Source: an uncultured Pelagibacteraceae bacterium (GTDB lineage Bacteria; Pseudomonadota; Alphaproteobacteria; Pelagibacterales; Pelagibacteraceae). Taken from it: DNA of 41,506 nucleotides. The stretch is taken from contig CACJNX010000003.1 of NCBI GenBank assembly GCA_902594835.1, forward strand, positions 1-41,506, written 5' to 3'. The notes beneath the pieces were generated by a model. It saw nothing but the letters and a program-made list of their open reading frames with translations. It was not told the DNA's origin and ran no database searches. Every line of letters begins with the position of its first letter. The stretch's first letter is position 1. A program made the translations under genes and the position numbers. This document shows positions 17,023 to 25,692 of this stretch, one piece after another.

Positions 17023-17822
17023 AAATTATTAAATTCATATTAATCGTTCAATTTATCTCATATTTTTTTAGTTCTTTAAATGCAGTAGAATTTGAAGGAA
17101 ATTTCAAGCAAGGTTCATTTATTCTGGGCAAAACTAAACCTAAGGCTAAAATTTTTATTGATAACAAAGAAGTAAAGGTTTCTAAAGATGGGTATTTCGC
17201 TTTTGGTTTGGACAGAGATAGAAAAAATAACGTTGTAATCAAATCAATTCTCAAAGGTAAAGAGGAAATATATCAAAAAAAAGTTTTTAAAAGGGAATAC
17301 AAGATACAAAGAATTGATGGTTTACCTTCAAAACAAGTAACACCTCCCCCTGAAGTTTACGAGCAAATAAAAAAAGATAATAAATTAATTGGTGAAGCTA
17401 GGTCTATTAATTCTTCTTATGATTTTTTTAAGAATAAATTCATTTATCCAATTGATGAATATATAATTACAGGTGTCTATGGCAGTCAAAGAATTTTAAA
17501 TGGAAAACCTCGAAGGCCTCATTATGGTATAGATTTTCATGCTGCTGAAGGAACACCAGTAAAAGCAATGATGGATGGTGAAGTTACTTTAGCTGAAAAT
17601 AATATGTATTTTACTGGAGGAACAATTATTTTTGATCATGGTCACGGAATAAGTACTTTGTTTATGCACATGAAAGATATTCATGTAAAAGTTGGTCAAA
17701 AAATAAAGCGGGGTCAGATTGTCGGAACTTTAGGTCAAAGTGGAAGAGCGACAGGTCCACACCTTGATATTAGACTTAATTGGTTCGATGTTAAATTAGA
17801 TCCCAAAACAATTTTAAAATAA
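17019..17822 (+). CDS. M23-family metallopeptidase (LytM domain), secreted
   Basis: 267 residues: signal peptide (about 1-22), an N-terminal beta-rich region, then a LytM/M23 domain from about residue 145. HYGIDFHA supplies the HxxxD zinc ligands. The second motif is GPHLDIRLNW, so the usual His-x-His reads His-Leu-Asp. This variant may still bind zinc through Asp or may be non-catalytic. It should cut or bind peptidoglycan peptides in the periplasm. It overlaps the acyltransferase gene by 4 nt. Confidence 0.87.
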   Translation: MKIIKFILIVQFISYFFSSLNAVEFEGNFKQGSFILGKTKPKAKIFIDNKEVKVSKDGYFAFGLDRDRKNNVVIKSILKGKEEIYQKKVFKREYKIQRIDGLPSKQVTPPPEVYEQIKKDNKLIGEARSINSSYDFFKNKFIYPIDEYIITGVYGSQRILNGKPRRPHYGIDFHAAEGTPVKAMMDGEVTLAENNMYFTGGTIIFDHGHGISTLFMHMKDIHVKVGQKIKRGQIVGTLGQSGRATGPHLDIRLNWFDVKLDPKTILK

Positions 17823-17825
17823 CAA

Positions 17826-18563
17826 ATGCTAAACAAAGAAGATTTGGATTACTTTGAATATGGTAAAGTTGAAATCAACAAATTTTGGAAAAGATTAGGC
17901 GGCAAGCCTGAGTTAAAGGGTAAATCCATTCTTGATTTTGGATGTGGGCATGGCGCGCTTTGTATTGATTTAGCTCAAAGTGGAGCAAAATTAATTAATG
18001 GGATTGATCTAAATAATGAACTAATTGATTTTGCAAAAAAAAATTTAGATTTAAATTTCGAAAGTCAAAAGGGAAAAATTTTTTTTGAAAAGAAAGATTT
18101 GTTTGAAGGTAAATTTAATCAGAAATTTAATTTAATTGTTACCAAAGATACTTTTGAGCATACTGTAAATTTACCTGAAATTCTTGATAAATTTTATGAA
18201 CTTTTAGAAAATGGAGGGAAAGTATACGCTGGGTTTGGACCGTTATATAATGCATATAATGGCGATCATGGAAGAACGCAATTAAACTTTCCATGGCTAC
18301 ATGCTATTTTGCCTGAATCTTTAATAATTAAAAGATATAACAAAAAAAATAAAGACCAAATTCAAAAAATTGAAGATTTAGGATTAAGTAAATATTCATT
18401 CAAAGAATATTTAAAAATATTTAAAAGTTCTAAATTTAAAATTGAATATTTTCAAACAAATCAATCAGATCACCCTGTTTCAAAGATTTTCAATTTATTA
18501 AGTAAATTTAAAATTTTAGAAGAGTATTTTACCTATAATATTTATTGTGTATTAACAAAATGA
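17826..18563 (+). CDS. Class I SAM-dependent methyltransferase
   Basis: 245 residues. SAM motif I ILDFGCGHGALCIDLA is near residues 36-51, the acidic beta2 end is GIDLNNELI, and motif II lies at VTKDTFEHT. This resembles UbiE/Methyltransf_11-like enzymes that act on small molecules or glycans. It starts 3 bases after the peptidase stop and overlaps the SGNH gene by 4 nt (ATGA). Part of the surface-modification run; substrate unknown. Confidence 0.82.
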   Translation: MLNKEDLDYFEYGKVEINKFWKRLGGKPELKGKSILDFGCGHGALCIDLAQSGAKLINGIDLNNELIDFAKKNLDLNFESQKGKIFFEKKDLFEGKFNQKFNLIVTKDTFEHTVNLPEILDKFYELLENGGKVYAGFGPLYNAYNGDHGRTQLNFPWLHAILPESLIIKRYNKKNKDQIQKIEDLGLSKYSFKEYLKIFKSSKFKIEYFQTNQSDHPVSKIFNLLSKFKILEEYFTYNIYCVLTK

Positions 18564-19606
18564 AAATATTTAAAATTTTATTTTATAATTTTATCATATT
18601 TTTTTTATTTTTTTTTCTTATTGAGCTTTTATTTGGTTACTGGATCGATAAAGATAGTTTAGGACCTTACATGAGAGAGCATAGGATGAAAAAGAACTTT
18701 TACTCTCTTAATTATAAAGACCAAACCTTAAACTATACCTATAAAAGAAATTATTTTGGATTTAGAGGAGAAGAAATAAAATTAGAGGATATTAAAGGTG
18801 TCATGATTGGCGGAAGCACTGCTGATGAAAGATATAAACCAGAAGAGTTAACTATTGTAGGTTTTTTAAATAGAAAAATTTTAAAAGAGGGAATTGAAAC
18901 TAAAATTATAAATGCTGGTATTGAGGGTCAATCTACCATTGGTCATATCTATAATTTTGAGGTTTGGTTTCCAAAATTGAAAAAATTTAAACCAGATTTT
19001 TTTATTTTTTATGTTGGCATTAATGATCACTTGAGAAAAATCAATGAAAACAAATCAAGCAACGGACATGTTTTAAATCCGTCAAAAGCAGAACAATTTA
19101 AGGATAATATAAAATCAAGAAGTATCTTTTATGATCTTTTAAGAAAAATAAAACATAAATATTATAATAAAGGTGAGGTAGTGGTTTACGACTTTAATAA
19201 AGCTATCGAAAGAAATAATGAATTGAAAAAATTTCGATTTTTAAATTACGATGAAGCGATTAAAAAATATAATATTGAAAAATTAAAAAAAGAAAATGAA
19301 TTACTTATAAAGGACTATCTTTCAAATATTGATAAGCTAGCTAATTATTCAAAATTGTTAAATTCAAGACCAATTTTTATTAATCAGCTTACAGATAATG
19401 GAAATTATAATAAAAAATTATTTATATTAAATTATTCTTTGATTAATCACTGTAAAAAAAGAAATTATGACTGCATTGATTTGGCAAGTCAACTAGTTGG
19501 TGAAGATGACTTTTGGTGGGATGGCATTCACACAACACCAAAGGGTTCACAAAAAATAGCTGATTTAATTTTTCCTGATTTAAAAAAAATCCTTAAAGAA
19601 AATTAA
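18560..19606 (+). CDS. SGNH-hydrolase-like protein with membrane anchor
   Basis: 348 residues from the ATG at 18560 (ATGA overlap with the methyltransferase). An in-frame TTG at 18545 is less likely. An N-terminal hydrophobic anchor (about residues 4-26) is followed by a divergent SGNH block I (VMIGGSTADER, Ser in GGST), block III GINDHLRK, and block V DGIHTTPKGSQKIAD with the Asp-x-x-His pair. It is probably an envelope esterase or O-acetyl-transfer partner. Its stop overlaps the convergent carbamoyltransferase gene. Confidence 0.8.
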   Translation: MKIFKILFYNFIIFFLFFFLIELLFGYWIDKDSLGPYMREHRMKKNFYSLNYKDQTLNYTYKRNYFGFRGEEIKLEDIKGVMIGGSTADERYKPEELTIVGFLNRKILKEGIETKIINAGIEGQSTIGHIYNFEVWFPKLKKFKPDFFIFYVGINDHLRKINENKSSNGHVLNPSKAEQFKDNIKSRSIFYDLLRKIKHKYYNKGEVVVYDFNKAIERNNELKKFRFLNYDEAIKKYNIEKLKKENELLIKDYLSNIDKLANYSKLLNSRPIFINQLTDNGNYNKKLFILNYSLINHCKKRNYDCIDLASQLVGEDDFWWDGIHTTPKGSQKIADLIFPDLKKILKEN

Positions 19607-21438
19607 TCTAATTCGAATTTATTTTTATAATCTTTCATTAATGACTTATCTTGATCTTCTTTAAATAAGATAAAGTCCTCCAAAACCAAAATATCCAAAT
19701 TCGTACCCATAAAACAATTAAATGCATCTTCTATTGAGCAAACAATAGGTTCACCTCTTACATTAAAAGAAGTATTTACTAACACAGGACAATCAGTAAT
19801 TTTTTTAAACTCATTAATTAAATTATAATATTTTGGATTAGTTTCTTTATGGACTGTTTGAATTCTCGCTGAATAATCAACATGTGTAATAGCTGGAATT
19901 TGAGATCTTTTAACATTCAATTTATCAATACCGAATAATTTTTCATCTTTTTCAGACATAGATATTTGTTTGTCTTTTTTTACTTCTGAGACCAAAAGCA
20001 TATATGGACTATCACTATCTAATTCGAACCAGTTTTTTAAATCTTCTCTTAAAACAGAGGGAGCAAAAGGTCTGAAACTCTCTCTGAATTTTATCTTTAA
20101 ATTAAGTTCTTTTTGCATTTTTGATGAACGAGGATCTGCAAGAATTGATCTACCTCCTAAAGCCCTTGGACCAAATTCCATTTTTCCCTGAAACCATCCT
20201 ACCGTTTTACTGTTCGATAATTCTTTTGCTACATTTAAAGATATTTCCTCTGGTGTTTTTTTTACAAAGTTTGCCTTAAGATCTTTTAATTTTTGTTCAA
20301 TAACATTGTTATCGAATTTAGGTCCTAAATAAGAACCTTTCATTTGATCTTCGAATTTTTTTCTAGGTTTTTTTAACTCACGGTACCAATATGCTAAAGC
20401 AGCTCCTAAAGATCCACCCGCATCTCCTGCAGCTGGTTGTATCCAAATGTCATTGAATATTTTTTCTTTGACAATTTTACCATTAGCAACACAATTTAAA
20501 GCAACACCGCCAGCTAAGCATAAATTTTTTATTTTATACTCATTTGCAATATTTTTTGTGAGCCTTAAAACCACTTCCTCTGTAACTGCTTGGATTGAAG
20601 CTGCAATATCCATATGAAAATCTGTTAAAGGATTTTTTTTTGGATTTCTAACAGGCTGTCCAAAAAGATTTGAAAATTTATTATTTGTCATTGTAAGACC
20701 TGTAGCATAATTAAAATATTTCATATCTAATTTGAAAGTTCCGTCTTCTTTTAGATCCATCAACTTTTCAATAATCAACTCTTTGTACTTTGGTTTACCG
20801 TATGGTGCTAAACCCATCACTTTATATTCACCACTGTTAACCTTAAATCCAGTATAATAAGTAAATGCAGAATAAAGCAATCCAAGGGAATGAGGGAAGT
20901 GAATTTCTTTTAAAATTTCAAGTTTATTCTCACTCCCGACTGCAACAGTTGTAGTTGCCCACTCTCCAACTCCATCTAATGTCAAAACTACTGCATCTTT
21001 GAATGGTGATGGAAAAAAAGCGCTAGCTGCGTGACTATAATGATGTTCTGAAAATTTAATTTTATTAATATCATTAAATTTCTCGTCATGTTGTTTTAGT
21101 TTGTCAAATAGAAATTTTTTTTGAAATAACTTTTCTCTTAACCAAATAGGCATAGACAAACTAAATGACTTGAAACCTTTAGGAGCAAATGCCATATAAG
21201 TTTCCAACAATCTCTCAAATTTTAAAAATGGTTTTTCAAAAAAAACTATATGATCAACATCTCCAAGTTTAATCTTAGCCTCTGACAAAACAAAATTTAC
21301 AGCATTTGACGGATAACTCGGATCATGTTTTTTTCTCGAAAATCTCTCTTCTTGGGCAGCTGAAATAATTTCACCATCAACTATTAGTGCCGCTGCGCTG
21401 TCATGATAAAATGCTGATATACCTAAAATAGATGTCAC
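19603..21438 (-). CDS. NodU/CmcH-family carbamoyltransferase
   Basis: 611 residues. The N-terminal ASKHA/Kae1-like domain begins ISAFYHDSAAALIVDG and continues with EERFSRKKHD and SEHHYSHAASAFF. The C-terminal domain has GPRALGGRSILADPR (about residue 425). These enzymes use carbamoyl phosphate and ATP to carbamoylate hydroxyls of sugars, antibiotics or other metabolites, via carbamoyl adenylate. The start is GTG at 21438, directly after the stop of a tiny DUF5989 gene. With SxtJ and DUF5989 it forms a known conserved trio, often linked to surface polysaccharides. Confidence 0.92.
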   Translation of the reverse strand: MTSILGISAFYHDSAAALIVDGEIISAAQEERFSRKKHDPSYPSNAVNFVLSEAKIKLGDVDHIVFFEKPFLKFERLLETYMAFAPKGFKSFSLSMPIWLREKLFQKKFLFDKLKQHDEKFNDINKIKFSEHHYSHAASAFFPSPFKDAVVLTLDGVGEWATTTVAVGSENKLEILKEIHFPHSLGLLYSAFTYYTGFKVNSGEYKVMGLAPYGKPKYKELIIEKLMDLKEDGTFKLDMKYFNYATGLTMTNNKFSNLFGQPVRNPKKNPLTDFHMDIAASIQAVTEEVVLRLTKNIANEYKIKNLCLAGGVALNCVANGKIVKEKIFNDIWIQPAAGDAGGSLGAALAYWYRELKKPRKKFEDQMKGSYLGPKFDNNVIEQKLKDLKANFVKKTPEEISLNVAKELSNSKTVGWFQGKMEFGPRALGGRSILADPRSSKMQKELNLKIKFRESFRPFAPSVLREDLKNWFELDSDSPYMLLVSEVKKDKQISMSEKDEKLFGIDKLNVKRSQIPAITHVDYSARIQTVHKETNPKYYNLINEFKKITDCPVLVNTSFNVRGEPIVCSIEDAFNCFMGTNLDILVLEDFILFKEDQDKSLMKDYKNKFELD

Positions 21439-21591
21439 TTAAAAAATAGTATAAATAAATGGAGCTACTGCTGATCCTTGGCTTAAAACTATTAATATAC
21501 CAAACAATGCTAAAACAATAATTATAGGTAATAACCAATATTTTTTTCTTTCTCTTAAAAATTCCCAAAATTCTTTTAAAAATTCAATCAT
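21439..21591 (-). CDS. DUF5989-family small membrane protein
   Basis: A 50-residue protein: an N-terminal amphipathic charged segment (MIEFLKEFWEFLRERKKYW), one hydrophobic helix (about residues 19-36) and a conserved tail with QGSAVAPFIYT. I recognise this as the DUF5989 pattern, which regularly accompanies SxtJ and NodU/CmcH carbamoyltransferases. Its ATG overlaps the SxtJ stop by one base, and its TAA touches the carbamoyltransferase GTG, so the three are tightly coupled. Function is unknown. Confidence 0.88.
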   Translation of the reverse strand: MIEFLKEFWEFLRERKKYWLLPIIIVLALFGILIVLSQGSAVAPFIYTIF

Positions 21592-21971
21592 TAAAATTGC
21601 TTATCCATTGATCCTAATTTCTTTTTTCTTTCAATCCAATAAGAGTTAAAATTTTTTGTAAAATTAATACCAAGTAAGTCTTTACCAAATAGCCTTACAA
21701 TTAAACTTATTGGTGTTAAAATTATGAAATAAACAATGGCCATTACAATAGGTGCTATAATTAAACCTAATATTTCACCAAATTTAACCCATAATCTATT
21801 TAATGGAGTTAACAATGAGGAGTTGATAATTCCAAGAATTAAAAAAATTAAAGAGATTAATATAAAATAGTAATTAAAACTTTCACCGTTTTTTAAAGGC
21901 CACAAACCTAAAATTAAAAAAACAATAAAAAAGAGTAAGCCAAAACTTTTGTTTGTGCTTTTAGTTTTCAT
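21591..21971 (-). CDS. SxtJ-family membrane protein
   Basis: 126 residues with three or four hydrophobic segments (about 10-27, 33-50, 68-97) and a C-terminal amphipathic KNFNSYWIERKKKLGSMDKQF tail typical of SxtJ proteins. It is the first gene of the SxtJ-DUF5989-carbamoyltransferase unit and lies 6 bases downstream of the xsc stop on the same strand, so read-through from xsc is possible. No biochemical role is established; an assembly or membrane-tethering role for the carbamoyltransferase is inference. Confidence 0.82.
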   Translation of the reverse strand: MKTKSTNKSFGLLFFIVFLILGLWPLKNGESFNYYFILISLIFLILGIINSSLLTPLNRLWVKFGEILGLIIAPIVMAIVYFIILTPISLIVRLFGKDLLGINFTKNFNSYWIERKKKLGSMDKQF

Positions 21972-21977
21972 TAAGTA

Positions 21978-23759
21978 TTAATTCAAACCTTTTTGAGGTT
22001 TCATATCCTCTTTCTTTATACCTGCAACTCTTACAGGTTTTTTCATCGCGTCTCTTCTAAACGGCTCACCTAATTCTTGGTTAAGTATTACTTCAATAAA
22101 TGTTGTTATACCTTTTTTTTGATCTTCACATGACTGTTTAATAGCCTTTGTGGTTTCTTCCATAGTTTTTACCGTAACTCCTTTAAGACCACATGCATTA
22201 GCAACTTTTGCGTAACTTAATTCTGGATCAAGTTCGGTTCCTATGAAATTATTATCAAACCACAATGTAGTATTTCTTTTTTCTGCACCCCATTGATAAT
22301 TTCTAAATATAACCATTGAGATAGCTGGCCATTCTTCACGTGCGCATGAACTCATCTCGTTCATACTAATTCCAAATGCTCCATCACCTGCAAAACCAAT
22401 TACAGGAGTGTCAGGGCAACCAATTTTAGCTCCTAAGATAGATGGAAAGCCGTAACCGCAAGGACCGAATAAGCCTGGTGCTAAATATTTTCTTCCTTTT
22501 TCAAAAGTTGGATAAGCATTTCCTATTGCACAATTGTTTCCTATATCACTTGAAATTATTACATCTTCTGGCATTCCAGCTTGAATAGCTCTCCAAGCTT
22601 GTCTAGGCGACATCCGATCTTTATCTCTATCTCTTGCCTCTTTGTTCCAAACTGTTCCTGGATCATCATCTTCATGATCTAAACTTGAAAGTTTTTGTAA
22701 CCAAGCCGATTTTGTTTGATGAATTAAATCCTTCCTTTTCTGTCTGTCAGTATCCCCTGCTTTTGAAGATAATTTACTTAATAATTGTTGAGAAACTAAT
22801 TTAGCGTCTCCGCAAATTCCAACTGTAACTTTTTTAGTTAGACCGATACGGTCTGAATTCATATCAACTTGAATAATTTTTGCATTCTTCGGCCAATAAT
22901 CAATGCCATAACCAGGTAAAGTTGAGAAAGGATTTAGTCTTGTGCCTAAAGCTAATACTACATCTGCTTTAGCAATTAATTCCATTGCAGCTTTTGATCC
23001 GTTGTAGCCTAATGGGCCTACTGCTAAAGGGTGGCTTCCTGGAAAACTATCGTTATGTTGATAACCAGAACATACTGGTGAGTCTAATTTTTCAGCAAGC
23101 TTCACACAGTCTTTAATTGCCCCACCAATTACCACACCTGCGCCAGATAAAATCACAGGAAACTTTGCGTTAGAAAGTAATTTTGCTGCTTCTTCTATCG
23201 CCGCTGCACCGCCAGCTTGTCTTTCTAATCTAACGATTGGAGGTAACTCAATATCTATTACTTGTGTCCAATAATCTCTTGGTACATTAATTTGTGCTGG
23301 AGCTGAACCTCTTATGGCTTTTTCGATAACTCTGTTTAAAACTTCTGCGATTCTAGATGGGTCTCTAACTTCTTCTTGATAACAAACCATATCTTTAAAC
23401 AAATTCATTTGTTCTACTTCTTGAAATCCTCCTTGACCCATTGTCTTGTTTGCGGCTTGAGGTGTTACTAAAAGAAGTGGAGTATGGTTCCAGTAAGCAG
23501 TTTTAATTGGAGTTACTAAACCTGTTATACCTGGTCCATTCTGAGCAACAACCATTGACATTTTTCCGGTTGCACGCGTATAACCATCAGCAATTAAACC
23601 GCCGTTAGTTTCATGGGCCACGTCCCAAAAAGTAATTCCTGCATCAGGAAAAATATCTGAGATAGGCATAAACGCAGAACCGATAATACCGAATGCATGT
23701 TCAATACCATGCATTTGTAAAACTTTTACAAAAGCTTCCTCAGTAGTCATTTTAGCCAT
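21978..23759 (-). CDS. xsc: Sulfoacetaldehyde acetyltransferase Xsc
   Basis: 593 residues, a thiamine-diphosphate enzyme that converts sulfoacetaldehyde plus phosphate to acetyl phosphate plus sulfite. The N-terminus (MTTEEAFVKVLQMHGIEHAF, AHETNGG with the ThDP-activating Glu), the ANKTMGQGGFQEVEQ segment, and the GDGAFGISMNEM...N metal/ThDP motif with RNYQWGAEKRN are characteristic of Xsc rather than acetolactate synthase. A strong AGGAG site precedes the ATG. It is divergent from suyAB across a 74-base gap. Acetyl phosphate would be passed to Pta (1325-2233). The source of sulfoacetaldehyde (taurine, isethionate or sulfopyruvate decarboxylation) is not encoded here. Confidence 0.96.
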   Translation of the reverse strand: MAKMTTEEAFVKVLQMHGIEHAFGIIGSAFMPISDIFPDAGITFWDVAHETNGGLIADGYTRATGKMSMVVAQNGPGITGLVTPIKTAYWNHTPLLLVTPQAANKTMGQGGFQEVEQMNLFKDMVCYQEEVRDPSRIAEVLNRVIEKAIRGSAPAQINVPRDYWTQVIDIELPPIVRLERQAGGAAAIEEAAKLLSNAKFPVILSGAGVVIGGAIKDCVKLAEKLDSPVCSGYQHNDSFPGSHPLAVGPLGYNGSKAAMELIAKADVVLALGTRLNPFSTLPGYGIDYWPKNAKIIQVDMNSDRIGLTKKVTVGICGDAKLVSQQLLSKLSSKAGDTDRQKRKDLIHQTKSAWLQKLSSLDHEDDDPGTVWNKEARDRDKDRMSPRQAWRAIQAGMPEDVIISSDIGNNCAIGNAYPTFEKGRKYLAPGLFGPCGYGFPSILGAKIGCPDTPVIGFAGDGAFGISMNEMSSCAREEWPAISMVIFRNYQWGAEKRNTTLWFDNNFIGTELDPELSYAKVANACGLKGVTVKTMEETTKAIKQSCEDQKKGITTFIEVILNQELGEPFRRDAMKKPVRVAGIKKEDMKPQKGLN

Positions 23760-23794
23760 AAATCTCCTAAAAGTAATTTGAAAATCTAGCTTTC

Positions 23795-23812
23795 ATTATA
23801 CTAAATTTTAGT
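23795..23812. promoter_or_regulatory. Overlapping divergent promoter and palindrome between xsc and suyA
   Basis: TATAAT on the minus strand (23800-23795) and TATACT on the plus strand (23797-23802) overlap back to back. Immediately next to them is a perfect ACTAAA-T-TTTAGT inverted repeat (23800-23812). No convincing -35 box is seen in either direction, which fits control by an activator. suyA lacks a visible ribosome-binding site; xsc has one. Confidence 0.45.
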
Positions 23813-23833
23813 CTATATCCATTAGATATTTTT

Positions 23834-24121
23834 ATGTCACAGCCCGATCTCATCATACACGACGAAAAAGATAACGTGGGAGTTGTTGTAATAGAAACCA
23901 CTAAAAAAGGCCAAGATTGTAGCGCCTGGATAATGGAAAATGATAAATCCGTTAAAGTTTTATCAACAAACAATGTTCCTTTAGGACACAAAATTGCACT
24001 TAAAGACCTTAAGGTTGGAGATACAATTTTCAAATATGGGCATGATATTGGGAAAGTAGTCAAAGAAATCAAAAAAGGTGAACACGTTCATGTTCACAAC
24101 GTAAAAACAAAAAAATGGTAA
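23834..24121 (+). CDS. suyA: Sulfolactate sulfo-lyase small subunit SuyA
   Basis: 95 residues forming a SAF-type domain like the N-terminal part of UxaA/altronate dehydratase, with HDEKDNVGVVV at the start and the HVHNVKT end. SuyA pairs with SuyB to split (R)-sulfolactate into pyruvate and sulfite in the cytoplasm. It lies 6 bases before suyB. A stand-alone small subunit beside a UxaA-like large subunit, next to xsc, is the classic suyAB arrangement. No clear ribosome-binding site is seen before the ATG. Confidence 0.92.
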   Translation: MSQPDLIIHDEKDNVGVVVIETTKKGQDCSAWIMENDKSVKVLSTNNVPLGHKIALKDLKVGDTIFKYGHDIGKVVKEIKKGEHVHVHNVKTKKW

Positions 24122-24127
24122 AATAGA

Positions 24128-25294
24128 ATGGAAATTCCAAAAAGTTTTTTAGGTTATAAAAGAGAAAATGGAAGAGCTGGAACAAGAAATCATGTAATTA
24201 TTCTTCCGGTAGACGATATTTCAAATGCTTGTGCTGAAGCAGTAGCTAACAATATTAAAGGAACAATAGCTTTACCTCACTCTTATGGAAGATTGCAATT
24301 TGGTGCTGACTTAGAGCTTCACTTTAGAACAATGATTGGAACTGGTAAAAATCCAAATGTTGCGGCTGTAATTGTGATTGGGATAGAGCCTAAATGGACA
24401 AAGAAAATAGTAGATGCGATAGCTGAAACGGGTAAACCTGTTGAGGGTTTTCATATCGAAAGAAGTGGTGACATTGAAACAATTATGAAAGCTTCGAAGA
24501 AAGCTCAAGAGTTTTCAATGTGGGCATCAGAGAAACAAAGAGAGGAATGTCCTCTAAGTGATTTATGGATTTCGGTGAAATGTGGAGAATCAGATACAAC
24601 ATCAGGACTAGCTGCTAACCCAACTGTTGGAAATTTAATGGATAAACTTGAACCACTTGGTGTTCATTTATGTTTTGGGGAAACATCAGAATTGACAGGT
24701 GCTGAAAAAGTTTGTGCCACAAGAGGAGCAACAAAAGAAGCCTCAGATAAATTTATGAAAACTTGGAGTGCATACAATGATTTCATTTTAAAAGAGGCTA
24801 CAGATGACTTATCTGAAAGCCAACCAACTGCTGGAAATATTGCTGGAGGTTTAACAACTATTGAAGAAAAAGCGTTTGGAAATTTTCAAAAGATAGGAAC
24901 AAGAAAATTTGTTGATGTTTTAGAGCCTGCCGAAGAACCAAAAAAAGGAAAAGGTTTATATTTTATGGATACATCCTCTGCTGCAGCAGAATGTGTAACT
25001 CTTCAAGCAGCAGCTGGTTTTAATATTCATCTTTTTCCTACTGGACAAGGCAATATTATAGGTAATCCTATCGAACCAGTTATAAAACTTACAGCCAATC
25101 CTTTAACAGTTAAAACGATGAGAGAGCATATTGACTGCGATGTATCTAAACTTTTATCGAGACAAATGAATATGTCCCAAGCTGGTGATGAATTAATTAA
25201 ATCAATGCTAAGAGTTGCTAACGGTAGATTAACTTGCGCTGAAGCTTTAGGTCATAGAGAGTTTGTAATGACTAAGCTTTATCGAAGTGCATAA
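24128..25294 (+). CDS. suyB: Sulfolactate sulfo-lyase large subunit SuyB
   Basis: 388 residues of the UxaA C-terminal family. The N-terminal [19 protein letters not shown], the [20 protein letters not shown] segment and the late [19 protein letters not shown] segment are diagnostic for the catalytic subunit of the altronate dehydratase/sulfolactate sulfo-lyase family. It releases sulfite from sulfolactate. Adjacent genes (suyA, divergent xsc, AprAB operon) identify the sulfonate branch. Its stop overlaps the HIT-protein ATG by one base. Confidence 0.93.
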   Translation: MEIPKSFLGYKRENGRAGTRNHVIILPVDDISNACAEAVANNIKGTIALPHSYGRLQFGADLELHFRTMIGTGKNPNVAAVIVIGIEPKWTKKIVDAIAETGKPVEGFHIERSGDIETIMKASKKAQEFSMWASEKQREECPLSDLWISVKCGESDTTSGLAANPTVGNLMDKLEPLGVHLCFGETSELTGAEKVCATRGATKEASDKFMKTWSAYNDFILKEATDDLSESQPTAGNIAGGLTTIEEKAFGNFQKIGTRKFVDVLEPAEEPKKGKGLYFMDTSSAAAECVTLQAAAGFNIHLFPTGQGNIIGNPIEPVIKLTANPLTVKTMREHIDCDVSKLLSRQMNMSQAGDELIKSMLRVANGRLTCAEALGHREFVMTKLYRSA

Positions 25295-25692
25295 TGTCTT
25301 CAAGCTCAGAGGACTGTATATTCTGCAATAAAACAAATTGTAAAGTAATCTCATCGACAAAACATTTTTTCATTATTCGAGACACAGCCTACCCCGTTAC
25401 AAAACACCATACTTTGATCATTACCAATAGACATATAGATGATTTTTTTGATTTAACTAAAGATGAAATGAGTGATTTAGATGAAGTTTTAAAAGAGCAA
25501 AAAAAAGAATTAAAAAAATTAGATAAAACAATAAGTGCATTTAATGTTGGTGTTAATATAGGTAAAGATGCTGGCCAATCAATAATGCATTGCCATATTC
25601 ATTTAATTCCAAGAAGAAAAGGAGATGTAGAGGATCCTAGAGGTGGTGTAAGAGGCGTGATACCTGAAAAACAAAAATACAAAAGAAAATAA
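25294..25692 (+). CDS. HIT-family nucleotide hydrolase
   Basis: 132 residues. The histidine triad His99-x-His101-x-His103 followed by LIPR is intact, and an N-terminal Cys cluster (Cys8, Cys11, Cys16) may bind zinc. HIT proteins hydrolyse or transfer AMP from adenylated compounds (ADP-X, AMP-NH-R, ApnA); some are reported to act on adenosine phosphosulfate. The ATG overlaps the suyB stop, so it is translated with the sulfo-lyase. That link, together with the convergent AprAB operon, makes APS or another adenylylated sulfur intermediate a plausible substrate (inference). A general housekeeping role is the alternative. Confidence 0.9.
   Translation: MSSSSEDCIFCNKTNCKVISSTKHFFIIRDTAYPVTKHHTLIITNRHIDDFFDLTKDEMSDLDEVLKEQKKELKKLDKTISAFNVGVNIGKDAGQSIMHCHIHLIPRRKGDVEDPRGGVRGVIPEKQKYKRK

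Noticed and set aside
21978-23759. Acetolactate synthase large subunit
   Set aside because: Xsc-specific stretches (GQGGFQEVEQ, RNYQWGAEKRN, N-terminus) and divergent suyAB point to sulfoacetaldehyde acetyltransferase; no ilvN follows.
23767-24072. Minus-strand open frame of 101 codons
   Set aside because: Antisense to suyA and covers the divergent promoter gap.
23834-25294. Split altronate dehydratase (uxaA)
   Set aside because: Separate small and large subunits next to xsc and apr genes match SuyAB; no hexuronate genes are present.
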